Shown here piece by piece: positions 1 through 9,322 of a stretch of 64,000 bases of DNA. Positions within the stretch are counted from its first letter, which is position 1, and each line of letters begins with the position of its first letter. This DNA comes from BCD1 sp942492125. GTDB lineage: Bacteria; Bacteroidota; Bacteroidia; Chitinophagales; Saprospiraceae. A program made the position numbers and the translations under genes. The stretch lies in contig CALODM010000042.1 of assembly GCA_942492125.1 (NCBI GenBank), positions 1 through 64,000 on the forward strand, in the 5' to 3' direction. The notes under the pieces are model-generated. The model saw only the letters and a program-made list of their open reading frames with translations, was not told the origin of the DNA and did not search any database.

Positions 1-237
1 ATAGGGACCCTTACCAATCGGCAGGCAAGAACAGTAAAAATCGATTTTAGCTTTCTACCTGAAGGAGAAAAATATGAGGCTACATTTTATGAAGATGATG
101 AATTATCTCACTTCCTTGACAACAGGGAAGCCTATAAAATTCGCAAACAGGAGGTGGATTCAAAAACGGTATTGGAAGTTCAATTGGCCCCAGGAGGCGG
201 CCACGCAATCCACCTGAAAAACATATATGCTTCGTAA
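1..237 (+). CDS. GH97-family glycoside hydrolase (SusB-like), C-terminal end only
   Basis: The window opens inside this gene, in frame 1, and 78 codons remain before TAA. The visible segment has the features of the C-terminal beta-sandwich domain of glycoside hydrolase family 97: a 'GTLTNRQARTVKIDF' opening strand, 'ATFYEDDE' and the closing 'APGGGHAIHL'. GH97 enzymes are periplasmic or secreted alpha-glucosidases or alpha-galactosidases, common in Bacteroidota polysaccharide use. The catalytic barrel lies outside the window, so retaining versus inverting type cannot be judged. The gene converges on the response regulator gene with only 35 bp between them. Family assignment rests on the tail only. 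Confidence 0.72.
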   Translation: MGTLTNRQARTVKIDFSFLPEGEKYEATFYEDDELSHFLDNREAYKIRKQEVDSKTVLEVQLAPGGGHAIHLKNIYAS

Positions 238-272
238 GGACGGGTGCCTTGTGCCCGTCCATTGTTCGCGTC

Positions 273-965
273 TCACCTAACAAGAAACAGATACCCTTTG
301 CCCTTCAGCGTCTGTATCTGAATGTTGGGATCTTCGCTAAAGTGCCCTCTGAGTTTACGGAGATAAACATCAAGGTTACGTGAGTTGAAAAAAGAATCAT
401 CGCCCCATACCGACATCAGAATGTCCTTTCGGTCACTCACCTGGTTCAAATTCGCCACAAGAACCTGAATTATTTCCATCTCCCTCTGGGATAGATTTAT
501 CTTTCCGGAAGGGCCGAGGAGTTCGTATCTGGCAGGCTTGAAGGTGTATTTGCCAAGCTTGATCTCTTCCGATTGAGGGATGGAATGGGCTTTTATTCCT
601 GAAGCCATTTCCATTTGGTTTTTTATTCGAACAATCAATTCCTCAATGCTGAAGGGCTTGCGCATATAATCCGTACCTCCCGCTTCGAAGCCCTTCACGA
701 GGTCCTTTGTTTCCACCTTAGCTGTGAGAAAGATGATCGGTATTTTTGTATGTCGGGAGCGAATTTGTCGACATAGCGTGTAGCCATCGATATTTGGTAA
801 CATGATGTCCAAAACTATAACATCAGGAGTGAAAAGCTTGAAACCATTCATAACCTTGGCTCCATCAGTTTCCCATTTTACCTCAAAGCCCTGCTTTTCC
901 AGGGTTTCAAAAACTATTTTTCCTAGAAACTGCTCATCTTCTATATAATAAACCTTAGGCTTCAT
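273..965 (-). CDS. OmpR/PhoB-family response regulator
   Basis: 230-residue DNA-binding response regulator. The receiver domain (about residues 4-115) shows the acidic pair E9/D10, the phospho-acceptor D53 in 'VIVLDIMLP', T81 and K103 in 'MRKPFS'. The C-terminal winged helix (about 135-230) contains 'SQREMEIIQVLVANLNQ' and ends with the usual 'LKGKGYLFLV' hairpin. It is read immediately after the histidine kinase gene on the same strand with 1 bp between them, so the two form a two-component pair. The pair is divergent from a GLPGLI protein and a TonB-dependent receptor, which are plausible targets. Intact and of normal length. Confidence 0.95.
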   Translation of the reverse strand: MKPKVYYIEDEQFLGKIVFETLEKQGFEVKWETDGAKVMNGFKLFTPDVIVLDIMLPNIDGYTLCRQIRSRHTKIPIIFLTAKVETKDLVKGFEAGGTDYMRKPFSIEELIVRIKNQMEMASGIKAHSIPQSEEIKLGKYTFKPARYELLGPSGKINLSQREMEIIQVLVANLNQVSDRKDILMSVWGDDSFFNSRNLDVYLRKLRGHFSEDPNIQIQTLKGKGYLFLVR

Positions 966-966
966 C

Positions 967-2449
967 TTACTTGGGGAATCTTAGAGTAAATATACAACCT
1001 CCATCCGAATGCTTATCAAGATCAATTGAGCCTCCATGCTGATTCATTACCTCTTCGGCAAAACTCAGTCCCAGACCGTAGCCTTTAACATTGTGTGTGT
1101 CGCCTGTTGGAACTCTGAAGAAGCGGTCAAATACCTTTTTATGATATTCTTCTGGAATGCCTTGTCCATTATCTATTACTGCGAGCTTGCATTGTTCCTT
1201 CTCGACCGAGATTTTTACTTCAATTTCAGGGGGAGATCCACCATATTTAAGTGCGTTATCTAGAAGATTAATAATGACTCCCTGGATATACAGCTCATCA
1301 CAATCCACAATAAGCTCCTCAATATCAGAATCAAACATAATATTGGCATTCAATTCTTCTACCCTTGGGCTAAGTGACTGAATTACATTTTTACAGAGTA
1401 GAATAAGGTCGGCATTTTGTTTACTAATCAATAACTTTTGCTTTCCAGAAGAGATTGGTTCAAGATTTTTTGAATCAGGAGATCCAACCTATCCATTTCC
1501 ATAGAGGCCATTTTCAGATATTCTTCAGATACCTTTGCATCCTGCTTCAGATCATAGTTTTGAAGTGATTCAAGTGCCACCTTCACTGTAGAAACAGGAG
1601 TTTTTAATTCATGTGAAACATTGCTGATGAATTCATTTCTCAATGTATTCAGGAGGATTTGTTTTCTAAGACTCCTGTAGGTGAAAACGAATGCAGATCC
1701 TGTAAGTAGAAGTAAAAAGAAGGCCGAACAATATCTGGGGAATGATCTTTTAATGATGAGAAGGGTTCATAATTGGTAACCTCATATATCATCTCAGGCT
1801 GAGATAAGGCTGAATGGAACCTGATTCTATTTCCTGGGGCATCAGATTGATGGTTCAAACTATCTTCGTACCAGAGGATCTTGAAATCGGAATGGTCTAT
1901 ATTTCTTATACGTTTTGATGCAAAATCTAGTAGGAGGGCAGAATCCACCTTAATAGAGGTAAAACTGTTATGACCTTTAGCACCAACAGAATCGTCCGAC
2001 ATCTCTATAATCATTTTAACACCTCGTAAAACAGCGTCTTGATGAGGGATGCTGGTTATCTCATAAGTAGTTGAATTGGTGACCGTTGAGCCCACGTCAC
2101 CTCTGATATCAAACTGTATTACTTTATCACCCTCCGGACCATTTGTTGAAATCTTTGATGACATATGCTGTGAGTCGAAAACAGCGTTAGTAGATGAAAT
2201 CCAGCCTCCGTGATGAAGACTATCCATAAAAACCACACTGTCCTTTAACAAAGGTTGCAACATTATTTGCAAACTGGAATCCATTGCCTGATCCTGAGCC
2301 TGAACAAATTCAAAGTGCAACTCTTTGTGAAGACTCTCCCTTTCGCTTTTGAACTGACCAAGCAGCCAATAAATTACAAAACCTGTCAGTAGAACCTGGC
2401 TAAGCCCCATCATCATTGGGATCCATCTATTTCTTCTTGTCTTTTTCAT
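967..2449 (-). pseudogene. Sensor histidine kinase, split by two frameshifts
   Basis: Partner kinase of the adjacent response regulator. In order on the minus strand: a first membrane segment near residues 10-30, a periplasmic sensor region of about 200 residues, a second membrane segment (reading 'CSAFFLLLLTGSAFVFTY'), then the dimerisation domain with 'SNVSHELKTPVS' (phosphorylated His) and the ATPase domain with the N box 'NLLDNALKYGG', 'DNGQGIP', 'FDRFFRV' and 'GYGLGLSFAEE'. The reading frame changes near 1740 and again near 1430-1440. Every catalytic motif survives once the frames are joined, so this looks like an intact gene carrying two indel errors, or a very recent pseudogene. I chose the ATG at 2449 because it begins a basic N-terminus directly before the membrane segment; an upstream TTG at 2464 is possible. 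Confidence 0.85.
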
Positions 2450-2461
2450 CTTATTCTCAGG

Positions 2462-2469
2462 CAAATATA
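2462..2469 (-). promoter_or_regulatory. Possible -7 element (TATATTTG) of the kinase/regulator pair
   Basis: On the minus strand TATATTTG matches the Bacteroidota -7 consensus TAnnTTTG. It sits only 12 bases before the kinase ATG at 2449, so a transcript from it would have almost no leader. There is no clear TTTG 19 bases upstream. Position suggests a promoter, but a chance match is possible in this AT-rich spacer. Confidence 0.35.
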
Positions 2470-2556
2470 GGAGGGTGATTGAGTAAAACAGGTCTCTTTT
2501 AACCTTAATTAACCTTAATTTTGGGCTTATTAACCATCTGTATAAGATCTCAACTA

Positions 2557-2564
2557 TACATTTG
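2557..2564 (+). promoter_or_regulatory. Possible -7 element (TACATTTG) of the GLPGLI/receptor operon
   Basis: TACATTTG fits the TAnnTTTG consensus and lies 20 bases before the ATG of the GLPGLI gene in the spacer between divergent transcription units. The upstream -33 TTTG is not evident at the standard spacing. Also present just upstream are two copies of 'aaccttaatt' (around 2501-2520), a short direct repeat that could be an operator for the divergent response regulator; that role is inference. Confidence 0.4.
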
Positions 2565-2583
2565 AACCAAAATTCTAAACAAA

Positions 2584-3358
2584 ATGAAAAAGATCGTTTT
2601 TACCACATTCATTATTGCACTGAGCTTTGGGACCTTTGCCCAGAGCGGTGATACTTCAACTAAAGAAGGGAAAGTCCTTTACGAAGAAGTTATGAAGCTT
2701 GATATTAAACTTGAAGGAATCCCGGCAGACTTAGCTGATCAGATTCCAAAAGAAAGGAGAAGTACCAAAGAACTTATTTTTACTGAGAAAGTCTCACTTT
2801 ATCAAAATTCCAAAGAAGAGGAGAGTGCTGAGGATGTTGCCATGGCAAGTGGTGGCGCAATGATTCAGATGAAAATGATGGAACCAGACAATAAGCTTTT
2901 CTGTGATATTGAAAAGTTGAATATCATTGAAAAAGCAGGAATTTATGACCCGGGTCTTTTTAATTGAAGGTGATATTAAGCAGGGTGAGTGGAAAGTAAG
3001 CCGGGGAACAGAAAGTTATCCTGGACTATCCATGTATGCAGGCTGTTAAGGAGAATGAAGAAGGAGTGAAAAACAGCTGCCTGGTTTACTCCATCTATAC
3101 CGGTTGCTACCGGACCATCTAACTATATTGGACTTCCAGGCTTAGTTTTGCAGGTGGAGGCGAAGGATGGTGATCATGTCCTTACCGCTAAATCCATTGA
3201 GTTTGTTGAAGTTGATAAAAAGCTGCTTGTAAAACCAAAAAAAGGCAAAAAAGTCAGCAGGGAAGAATTTGATGAGATAGTAGCCAAGAAAATGGAAGAG
3301 ATGGGTGCTGAACATGGCGAAGGCGGTGGAACTTTTATGATCCATATTCGAAAAATAA
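2584..3358 (+). pseudogene. GLPGLI-family secreted protein, frameshifted
   Basis: Begins with a clear signal peptide ('MKKIVFTTFIIALSFGTFAQ'). The first frame stops at 2967, but joining frames across about 2960-3130 yields the family signature: 'AWFTPSIPV', then 'NYIGLPGLVLQVE' where GLPGL is the motif that names the family (TIGR01200). The tail is rich in Lys and Glu and should end at the TAA at 3356-3358; one extra A in the run before it makes the frame read on into the receptor gene. GLPGLI proteins are periplasmic or surface proteins of unknown function that in Bacteroidota often sit beside TonB-dependent receptors, as here (the next gene starts 14 bp later). Confidence 0.75.
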
Positions 3359-3372
3359 GAAAGGAATTTATT

Positions 3373-5995
3373 ATGCGAATCACTTTAACAATAATACTCA
3401 GTCTCCTTGCATTTTCCACCTTTGGCCAGTTGAGCAAACTTAGCGGTGAAGTAGCTGATGAGCAGGGTAATACCTTGCCCTCTGCCACAGTGGTTTTGCT
3501 CAGCCCAAGCTGATTCAACCATGATGTATTTTGGTATTTCCAATGCTGAAGGACATTGGGAAATAAAAAATGTCAAATCAGGCACTTACCTGATGCAATT
3601 TGCATTTCTGGGTTTCGAAACAGCATGGCGAGAGATCAGTATTCCGTATGAAAAAGGAGAGTACTGGGGTATAATGGTTATGAAGCCGACAAGCGGTAAA
3701 CCTTGATGGCGTTGAAGTGATTGGCGAACATGTTCCAATGCAGATTAAGAAGGACACAATTGACTTCAATGCCAAGGCTTTTAAAACAAAACCTGATGCT
3801 GTTGTGGAGGATCTTCTTAAAAAACTACCGGGTGTAGTAGTTGACCGTGCCGGAAATATTAAGGCCATGGGTGAAGATGTCCGAAAGGTTTATGTCGATG
3901 GTAAGGAGTTTTTTGGGAATGATCCCAAAGTGGCAACAAAAAATCTGCCTGCAGATGCTATCGATAAGGTGGAGGTTTATGATAAGAAATCAGATGAATC
4001 AGAGTTCACAGGAATTGATGATGGAAGCAGGGAAAAAGCGCTGAATCTTATTCTTGATGAAGATAAAAAAGATGGGGTTTTCGGCCATGTGCAAGCAGGC
4101 TATGGTACTGATAATCATTATCAGGGGAATGTGAAACTTTATCGTTTTACCGATAAGATGCAGATGGCGGGATTAGCCATGCAAAATAATATCAATCAGT
4201 TTGGCTTCTCTTTCAACGATTATATGGATTTCAACGGTGGGATGATGTCGATGATGAGTGGAGGATCTGCTAAAATTTCTATAGGAGGGGATAATAGCCT
4301 TCCGATAAATTTCGGACAGCAGGTAGATGGTTTAACAACTTCTGGAGCAGGAGGATTGAATTTTTCCTTTTCACCTGCTAAAGACAGGAGGTTTTTCATT
4401 TCCTATTTAGCTAATGGAACGAAAAAAGAATTGGTTCAAAACACTAATACCCAGAATTTTACTTCTGATAGAGATTATACGCAAAATCAGGATGTGGAGA
4501 ATACCAAGCGTGATACTGCCCATAGCCTGAATTTTGGAGTGAGGTACAGAATTGACTCAACCCAGAATATCTTTTTGGATGGCGGTGCATCCTTCAATTT
4601 CTCCAATGCCTGGGGACATAGTTATACTGACAGTTATCAGAACAGCCAGCTTGTTAACTGGCTGGATAATAATTCCAATCAGGGTTCAGACCGAATTAAT
4701 GGTTCCGTTAAAGCTTCATGGTTAAAGAAATTCAGGAGTAAAAAAACTGTTGCAAAAATTGGCGGAAATGCGAGCATTGACCAAAAGCCTCACTGATCAG
4801 CAATGGCAGAATACAACATTTTTTGCTGCAACTGATTTGGAAACTATGGAAAGTTTATATCAGGAAAATCAAATAGATAACCTGAGCTATTCAGTAAATT
4901 CTTCTATTACCCAGCGTTTAGGGAAGAGGTTTTTTATGCAATTCCCGAAGTTTCATACAGCATCAAGCGATGAAACATTGGTCAGAACTCAGGGAATTCT
5001 TACTCCAAGTGATGCAATCGTTGACTCTTTGTTGAGTCCCACCTTTAGTAGGAATTATGATAGAATAAGGCCTGGATTAACTATAAAGAGAAGTACTAAA
5101 CAAGTTCAGATCAATCTATTTTTGAAATCGGAATTTTATAAGAACACAGAATTTTCTCTGGGAAGATGAAGGAATAGAAAAGTCAAAGTTTCGCTTTCCT
5201 TCCTGGCTTTAAGTATGGATTATGAATACAAACCGGGCACAGGATAAACTTGAATTATGGGATACTAACTGGTTCAGCCTACAATAAATCAGTTGTTACC
5301 AGTTGCTAATACAACTAATTCTTTATCTGTGTCATATGGCAACAGGAATCTGAAGCCAGAATATCAGAGAAACTTGTTTTTGCACTGGATTATTTTTGAC
5401 CAGTTTTCTTTTACTTCCGTTTTTACAGGTCTTGAATGCTACCTATACCAGAGATAAAATTAACTGGTCCAGAACTATTCATGACAATCTTGGTCAAACT
5501 TTGAATCTGGTTAATGTTGATGATGATTTCGGATAAGCGGTAATATGGATTTCTCTACACCAATAAGGCCTCTTGGAATCAATTTCAAAACTGGGATTCG
5601 TGAAAGTTGGAATAAGGGAATCAACCTGGTAAATGATGTGGAAAACATCAATACCAACCTGAGTCATCGCCTGTCCATGAGTGTGGATAACCGTACCAAG
5701 AAGAAATGGGATGTTTCAGTTGGTGGAGCCATTAGTTTAACTGATGCCAAATATTCTTTACAGAAATCACTGAATAACCGATATACTGATTTCTCGTATT
5801 TCACAGATATACAGTTCAATCCAAGCGATAAGTGGAACTTCATGGTTTCTGCAGATGTAACCAATTATAATGATCAGAGTTTTGGGGAGTCAATATCAGT
5901 TCCTTTGATAGCTGCTGAGGTGAGCTATTTCTTCATGAAGAACAACAGGGCTTCTTTCAGTCTGCAGGGAGCTGACCTGCTGGATAAAAACAAAG
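3373..5995 (+). pseudogene. TonB-dependent receptor-like outer membrane protein, frameshifted and cut at the 3' end by a group II intron
   Basis: Starts with a signal peptide ('MRITLTIILSLLAFSTFGQ'), followed by a carboxypeptidase-like regulatory domain ('LSGEVADEQGNTLPSATV') and a plug domain ('EDLLKKLPGVVVDRAGNI', 'VYVDGKEFFGNDPKVAT'). The rest is beta-barrel of the outer membrane beta-barrel family type, reaching 'FSLQGADLLDKNKG' at about 5995, which in relatives lies a few strands from the C-terminus. The frame breaks near 3510, 3703, 4790, 5170-5545 and elsewhere, with both insertions and deletions, not only in homopolymers. The 3' end is lost at the junction with the intron. It probably pairs with the GLPGLI gene as one operon. 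Confidence 0.85.
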
Positions 5996-6009
5996 GTAGC
6001 CCCCTCGTC

Positions 6010-6043
6010 AAACCGTACGTGCGGTTTTCCCGCATACGGCTTT
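6010..6043 (-). ncRNA. Domain V catalytic hairpin of the group II intron
   Basis: On the minus strand this 34-nt stretch folds as a hairpin with AGC at the base (AAAGCCGTATGCGG), a GAAA-type tetraloop region and CCGCACGTACGGTTT as the descending strand. It has the length, the AGC triad and the internal bulge of bacterial group II intron domain V. It lies directly downstream of the maturase stop codon, as expected. This is the best single sequence mark of the ribozyme and fixes its orientation. Confidence 0.9.
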
Positions 6044-6054
6044 CCTAACAATTT

Positions 6055-7446
6055 TCAGCATAAAGCATTCACAGGGCGTAAACCAGAGCTCCGATATGGT
6101 TTAATTAGTCCAAAATCACGGACTAAAAGATCAAACGCTTGCTGGCCATGCAAGCAGGATTTTCTCTGGCTCTTGCGATTGTAGTACCTACGAAGTCTGA
6201 CTCTAAGATAATCCTCCAGTTTCTTGAAGGATATCTGAGTTTGACTTACCTTATCTATCCTGTAATAATTCATCCAACCTCGGATGATGGGATTGAGTTC
6301 TGATGTAACCTGATCTGCTCGGTAGTGGCCGATCAACTTGAGTCTGGTCGAGATGGCCTGCCTGAGCTTCTTCTCAGACTTGGCTCTTGGCGTAACACTC
6401 CAAAACCGGCTTCCTCTATAAATTACGCTCCGGGCATACCTGAAGGTAAAGCCCAGGAAGTCAAACGAGGATTCCCTTGCATCAACAAGTTTGCTCTTTT
6501 CAGTATTAATAATCAATCCCATTCTATCCAAATACGTATGGAACCTTTTAATTGAATCCTGTTGCAAATGACGTGCTATCAAGACACAATCATCAGCATA
6601 TCGTATCATCCTGATTCCATTTTGAGAGAAATGACCTTGTGACTTATTCACTATCCGGTCTAACAGGTTCAAGTAAATATTAGCCAATAATGGCGATATG
6701 ACTCCTCCCTGTGGTGTACCTTTTGTACTTCCTCTCCCGCCTGTGTACCTGCCATCTTCTTCTACTATGGGTACTTTTAACCATAGTTTGATTAGATACA
6801 GGACTCGTGGGTCAGCTATGCGTTCTTTTAGAGCTATCTCTAGCTTATCATGTGGGATGGTATCGAAGTATTTGCTTAGGTCTGCATCATATACCATATG
6901 GTTACCTTCTTGTAGCTTCTTCCGGATCTCTGTTATCGCTCCTTTTGCTGATCGCTTTGGGCGATAACCATAGGATGATTCACTAAAATCAGCTTCCCAT
7001 ATGGGTTCTATGACCATTTTGCACGCTTGTTGGGCTACCCTGTCCTTTATGGTGGGAATACCCAAGGGGCGCAATCCTCCGCCTTCCTTTTCTATCCATG
7101 CCCGCTTAACAGCTTGTGGTTTATAGGTTCGGGTTCTAAGTTCCTCGCTTAATCCATCTAAGAACTTCTCCCGTCCTTGTTCCTCAATATCTCTGAACGT
7201 TTGTTGGTCTATCCCTGGACAACCATTTTTGGCCTTACACTTCTTGTATGCCTCCAACAGTACATGTCGCAAAAATAGCTTGTCATACAGAATATAGAAT
7301 TTATACTCCTTCTCTTGCTTGGCTTTATGATATAGTTTTAGTTGTAGAAGCCTAACCCTTTCCCCAGAGGTCATTTCATTCCGCTTCTTCCGCGAAAGGT
7401 TCTCGATCTCCTGTTGAACCCTAACGTGATTACTCTTGCTGTTCAT
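6055..7446 (-). CDS. ltrA: Group II intron reverse transcriptase/maturase (LtrA-like)
   Basis: About 463 residues. Palm and finger blocks are complete: 'GCPGIDQQTF', 'RPLGIPTIKDRVAQQA', 'YGYRPKRSA', 'DADLSKYFDTIPH', 'GTPQGGVISPLLANIYL' and the catalytic 'YADD' at about residues 284-287. The maturase (X) domain follows with 'LNPIIRGWMNYYR'. The protein ends shortly after, so the C-terminal HNH endonuclease domain found in many relatives is absent. It acts with the intron RNA in splicing and in reverse-transcribing the inserted copy. The ORF is intact although the neighbouring genes are full of frameshifts. The ATG at 7446 is preferred to a TTG three bases upstream. Confidence 0.96.
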   Translation of the reverse strand: MNSKSNHVRVQQEIENLSRKKRNEMTSGERVRLLQLKLYHKAKQEKEYKFYILYDKLFLRHVLLEAYKKCKAKNGCPGIDQQTFRDIEEQGREKFLDGLSEELRTRTYKPQAVKRAWIEKEGGGLRPLGIPTIKDRVAQQACKMVIEPIWEADFSESSYGYRPKRSAKGAITEIRKKLQEGNHMVYDADLSKYFDTIPHDKLEIALKERIADPRVLYLIKLWLKVPIVEEDGRYTGGRGSTKGTPQGGVISPLLANIYLNLLDRIVNKSQGHFSQNGIRMIRYADDCVLIARHLQQDSIKRFHTYLDRMGLIINTEKSKLVDARESSFDFLGFTFRYARSVIYRGSRFWSVTPRAKSEKKLRQAISTRLKLIGHYRADQVTSELNPIIRGWMNYYRIDKVSQTQISFKKLEDYLRVRLRRYYNRKSQRKSCLHGQQAFDLLVRDFGLIKPYRSSGLRPVNALC

Positions 7447-7950
7447 CAATTTTGTCGTCTTGCTCTTATCTAAAACATTAGTCGATAGTAATGCCCCTTC
7501 CTTCCTCCAAAGTTATGTTGTCTTTGGGATCATCAGTACTACGAGCATCTCCGCCACCCTCAGCAGTCGGCTGGCCAGCCAACCCCGTTAGGGCTTCCCA
7601 TGTTCATGCGTTTCCCTTTCCTTGCATGCCATCCCATCTTACTCCGTGCAGCCATATCGGTGCTATTTACCGTTTCTTCCCGATATGTGTCAGGTTTCGC
7701 CCACTTTGGAAGGTTGACCACTGCAAAATTGAGTAACGAAGCCTTACTGGGTTCATTTGCATTACGGCCTACAAAGACGCTTAGCTCGAACTTAGAACGA
7801 TTCGTTTCCTCCTCGTACCTCGGGCCTGCTTCAGGCTGAACGGCAAATTGGCCTGTGTAATCAAGTGGTCCGGCTATAGCGAGCCGGTATGGTGCTATTG
7901 CCTGTCTTGTTCGCTCATTAACACCAGAGTTAGATGACTATCCCCACACC

Positions 7951-8706
7951 GGCGTAACTCGCTTTGAACCCACAGATAGGCAGATCCCAGCATTTGCTGT
8001 ATCAACCAATGGAGCTAATGTGTTGAGTGGACAGTTAAAAAAAGACCCTGATCTGAAAGTATTCCTGCGTTCAACCTGCCAAAACTATCCTGATGTGCCC
8101 TCCCATAATGTTATTGGCGAGATCACAGGAACGGAGTTTCCCAATGAAATTATTACTGTTAGGGGCCATCTGGATGCATGGGATAATAGTGAGGGAGCCC
8201 ATGATGATGGTGGTGGATGTGTCCAGTCGATTGAGGTATTACGCCTTTTCCTGGCCAATGGAATCCGGCCGAGACATACTATCCGAGCTGTAATGTTCAT
8301 GGACGAAGAAGTGGCCCAGAGAGGAGGACAGGCTTATGCGAAAGAAGCCAATGAGAAGGGTGAGATACATATCGCCGCCATGGAATCTGATCGAGGCGTT
8401 TTATCACCCAGGGCTGTGTCAGTTAATACAAGTCCTGAGAAATTTGAAAAAGCAAAAGGCTGGTCACCGCTCTTCCTTCCCTATGATCTCAAGTTCACAA
8501 AAGGTGGTGGTGGCGTTGACATATCTCCCTTAAAGAATTATTATCCTGATATCGTTTACCTGGGCATGATGCCTGATAATCAGAGATATTTCCGTTTCCA
8601 CCACTCAGCCTTCGACACCTTCGAACAGGTCGATCGCCGGGAGATGCAGATGGGAGCTGCAAGTATGGCGGCAATGGTTTACTTGTTTGATAGGTATGGA
8701 TTATAG
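7951..8706 (+). pseudogene. M28-family metallopeptidase, C-terminal part only, truncated by the intron
   Basis: About 251 residues remain, in frame from the intron boundary ('GVTRFEPTDRQIPAFAVST') to TAG at 8706. This part holds the zinc site of an M28 aminopeptidase/carboxypeptidase: 'GHLDAWDNSEGAHDDGGG' (zinc His and bridging Asp), 'FMDEEVAQRGGQAY' (catalytic Glu pair), 'ESDRG' and the last zinc His in 'FHHSAFDTFEQVD'. It resembles the Q-type (plasma glutamate carboxypeptidase-like) branch. The N-terminal signal peptide and first roughly 200 residues, including most of the PA domain, are missing because the sequence to the left is the antisense group II intron. No start codon is convincing, so the fragment is probably not expressed as it stands. 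Confidence 0.85.
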
Positions 8707-9322
8707 GTATTGGGAAAATAGGGAAAAAGGGAGTTAGGGAGTTAGGAAAATTGTGAAATCTTAATGATGAATTGTTAGTTAGTCAATATTTTTTCTAGTA
8801 ATAATGCATTACAACTAATTAGGGTAGTTCATCTCCAGTAAACCCATCGATCAGATCAATTAGTTCATCACGCTTTTCACGCACTTTTACATCCATTTCC
8901 CGTAAGCATTAAGATCTGTATTGTTTGATGCATCATCCAAATAGATAGGAAATACCGAAAGGCCTTGTCCCTGGAAGGAACCAAGCCATACAGGGCTATA
9001 TCCGAAGAGGTCGTTATAGATACCGTAGGAGGCTCAACCTTTGGGGATATTGAAGTATTACAGTTATACTCATTAATCGGTACAAATGCTTCCTTATTAA
9101 ATGTAAGCCATGACCAATAATGGTTTTGCAAAGACCTATTTCTTATTGATTTCGATCTCTTAAAGACCATAATCACTCCTTCGGGTACAAAAATCCCATT
9201 GTGGCTTTTTGAATTTCTATTTTAGGCTTTAAGAAATCGAAATAAGAAACTAATATTGCATTATCGCAACCATGGTTACGGTAACCCGGGTTGCGATAGA
9301 AAATTTGAATAAAAACACCAAC
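8707..9322. other. Gene-poor spacer of about 0.6 kb
   Basis: Between the peptidase fragment and the lipoprotein gene. The first 60 bases carry an A/G-rich stretch with short repeats of 'gggagttag'. The middle holds a minus-strand coding remnant described separately (8819-9057). The rest (9060-9322) shows no convincing ORF in any frame, no tRNA and no clear terminator. A 99-codon minus-strand ORF from 9176 to 8877 overlaps the remnant in another frame and has no recognisable features. Confidence 0.6.
8819..9057 (-). pseudogene. Remnant of an unrecognised protein-coding gene
   Basis: On the minus strand, joining two frames near 8891 gives one protein-like tail: 'SPVWLGSFQGQGLSVFPIYL' followed by 'DASNNTDLNAYGKWMD' and 'VREKRDELIDLIDGFTGDEL' before a TAA at 8819-8821. 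It looks like a real C-terminus because composition and rhythm stay protein-like across the shift, and an in-frame TGA at 9033-9035 interrupts the segment upstream of it. I do not recognise the family. Upstream of about 9060 nothing coding remains on this strand, so the 5' part is absent or decayed. Confidence 0.4.

Larger units (their letters stand above)
5996..7949 (-). mobile_element. Group II intron carrying a reverse transcriptase/maturase gene
   Basis: About 1.95 kb on the minus strand. The likely 5' end is GTGTGGGGATAG beginning at 7949, the maturase ORF lies in domain IV, and a 34-nt domain V hairpin is at 6010-6043. Within the 5' ribozyme part, 'GTAGTACTGATGA' (minus strand, around 7530) resembles a segment common in bacterial group II introns. 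Only about 14 nt (GACGAGGGGGCTAC) follow domain V before receptor coding sequence starts, too short for a normal domain VI hairpin with its branch-point A, so the 3' end may be truncated or mis-joined. The intron is antisense to both flanking genes and so could not be removed from their mRNAs. Boundaries are read from sequence character and are approximate at the 3' side. Confidence 0.88.

Noticed and set aside
7491..7839. Short plus-strand ORFs in the 5' part of the group II intron
   Set aside because: They are antisense to the ribozyme part of the intron, start at no plausible site and have no protein-like features.
8707..8760. G-rich stretch with 'gggagttag' copies as a CRISPR or satellite repeat
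   Set aside because: Only two or three degenerate copies over 40 bases, without spacers.
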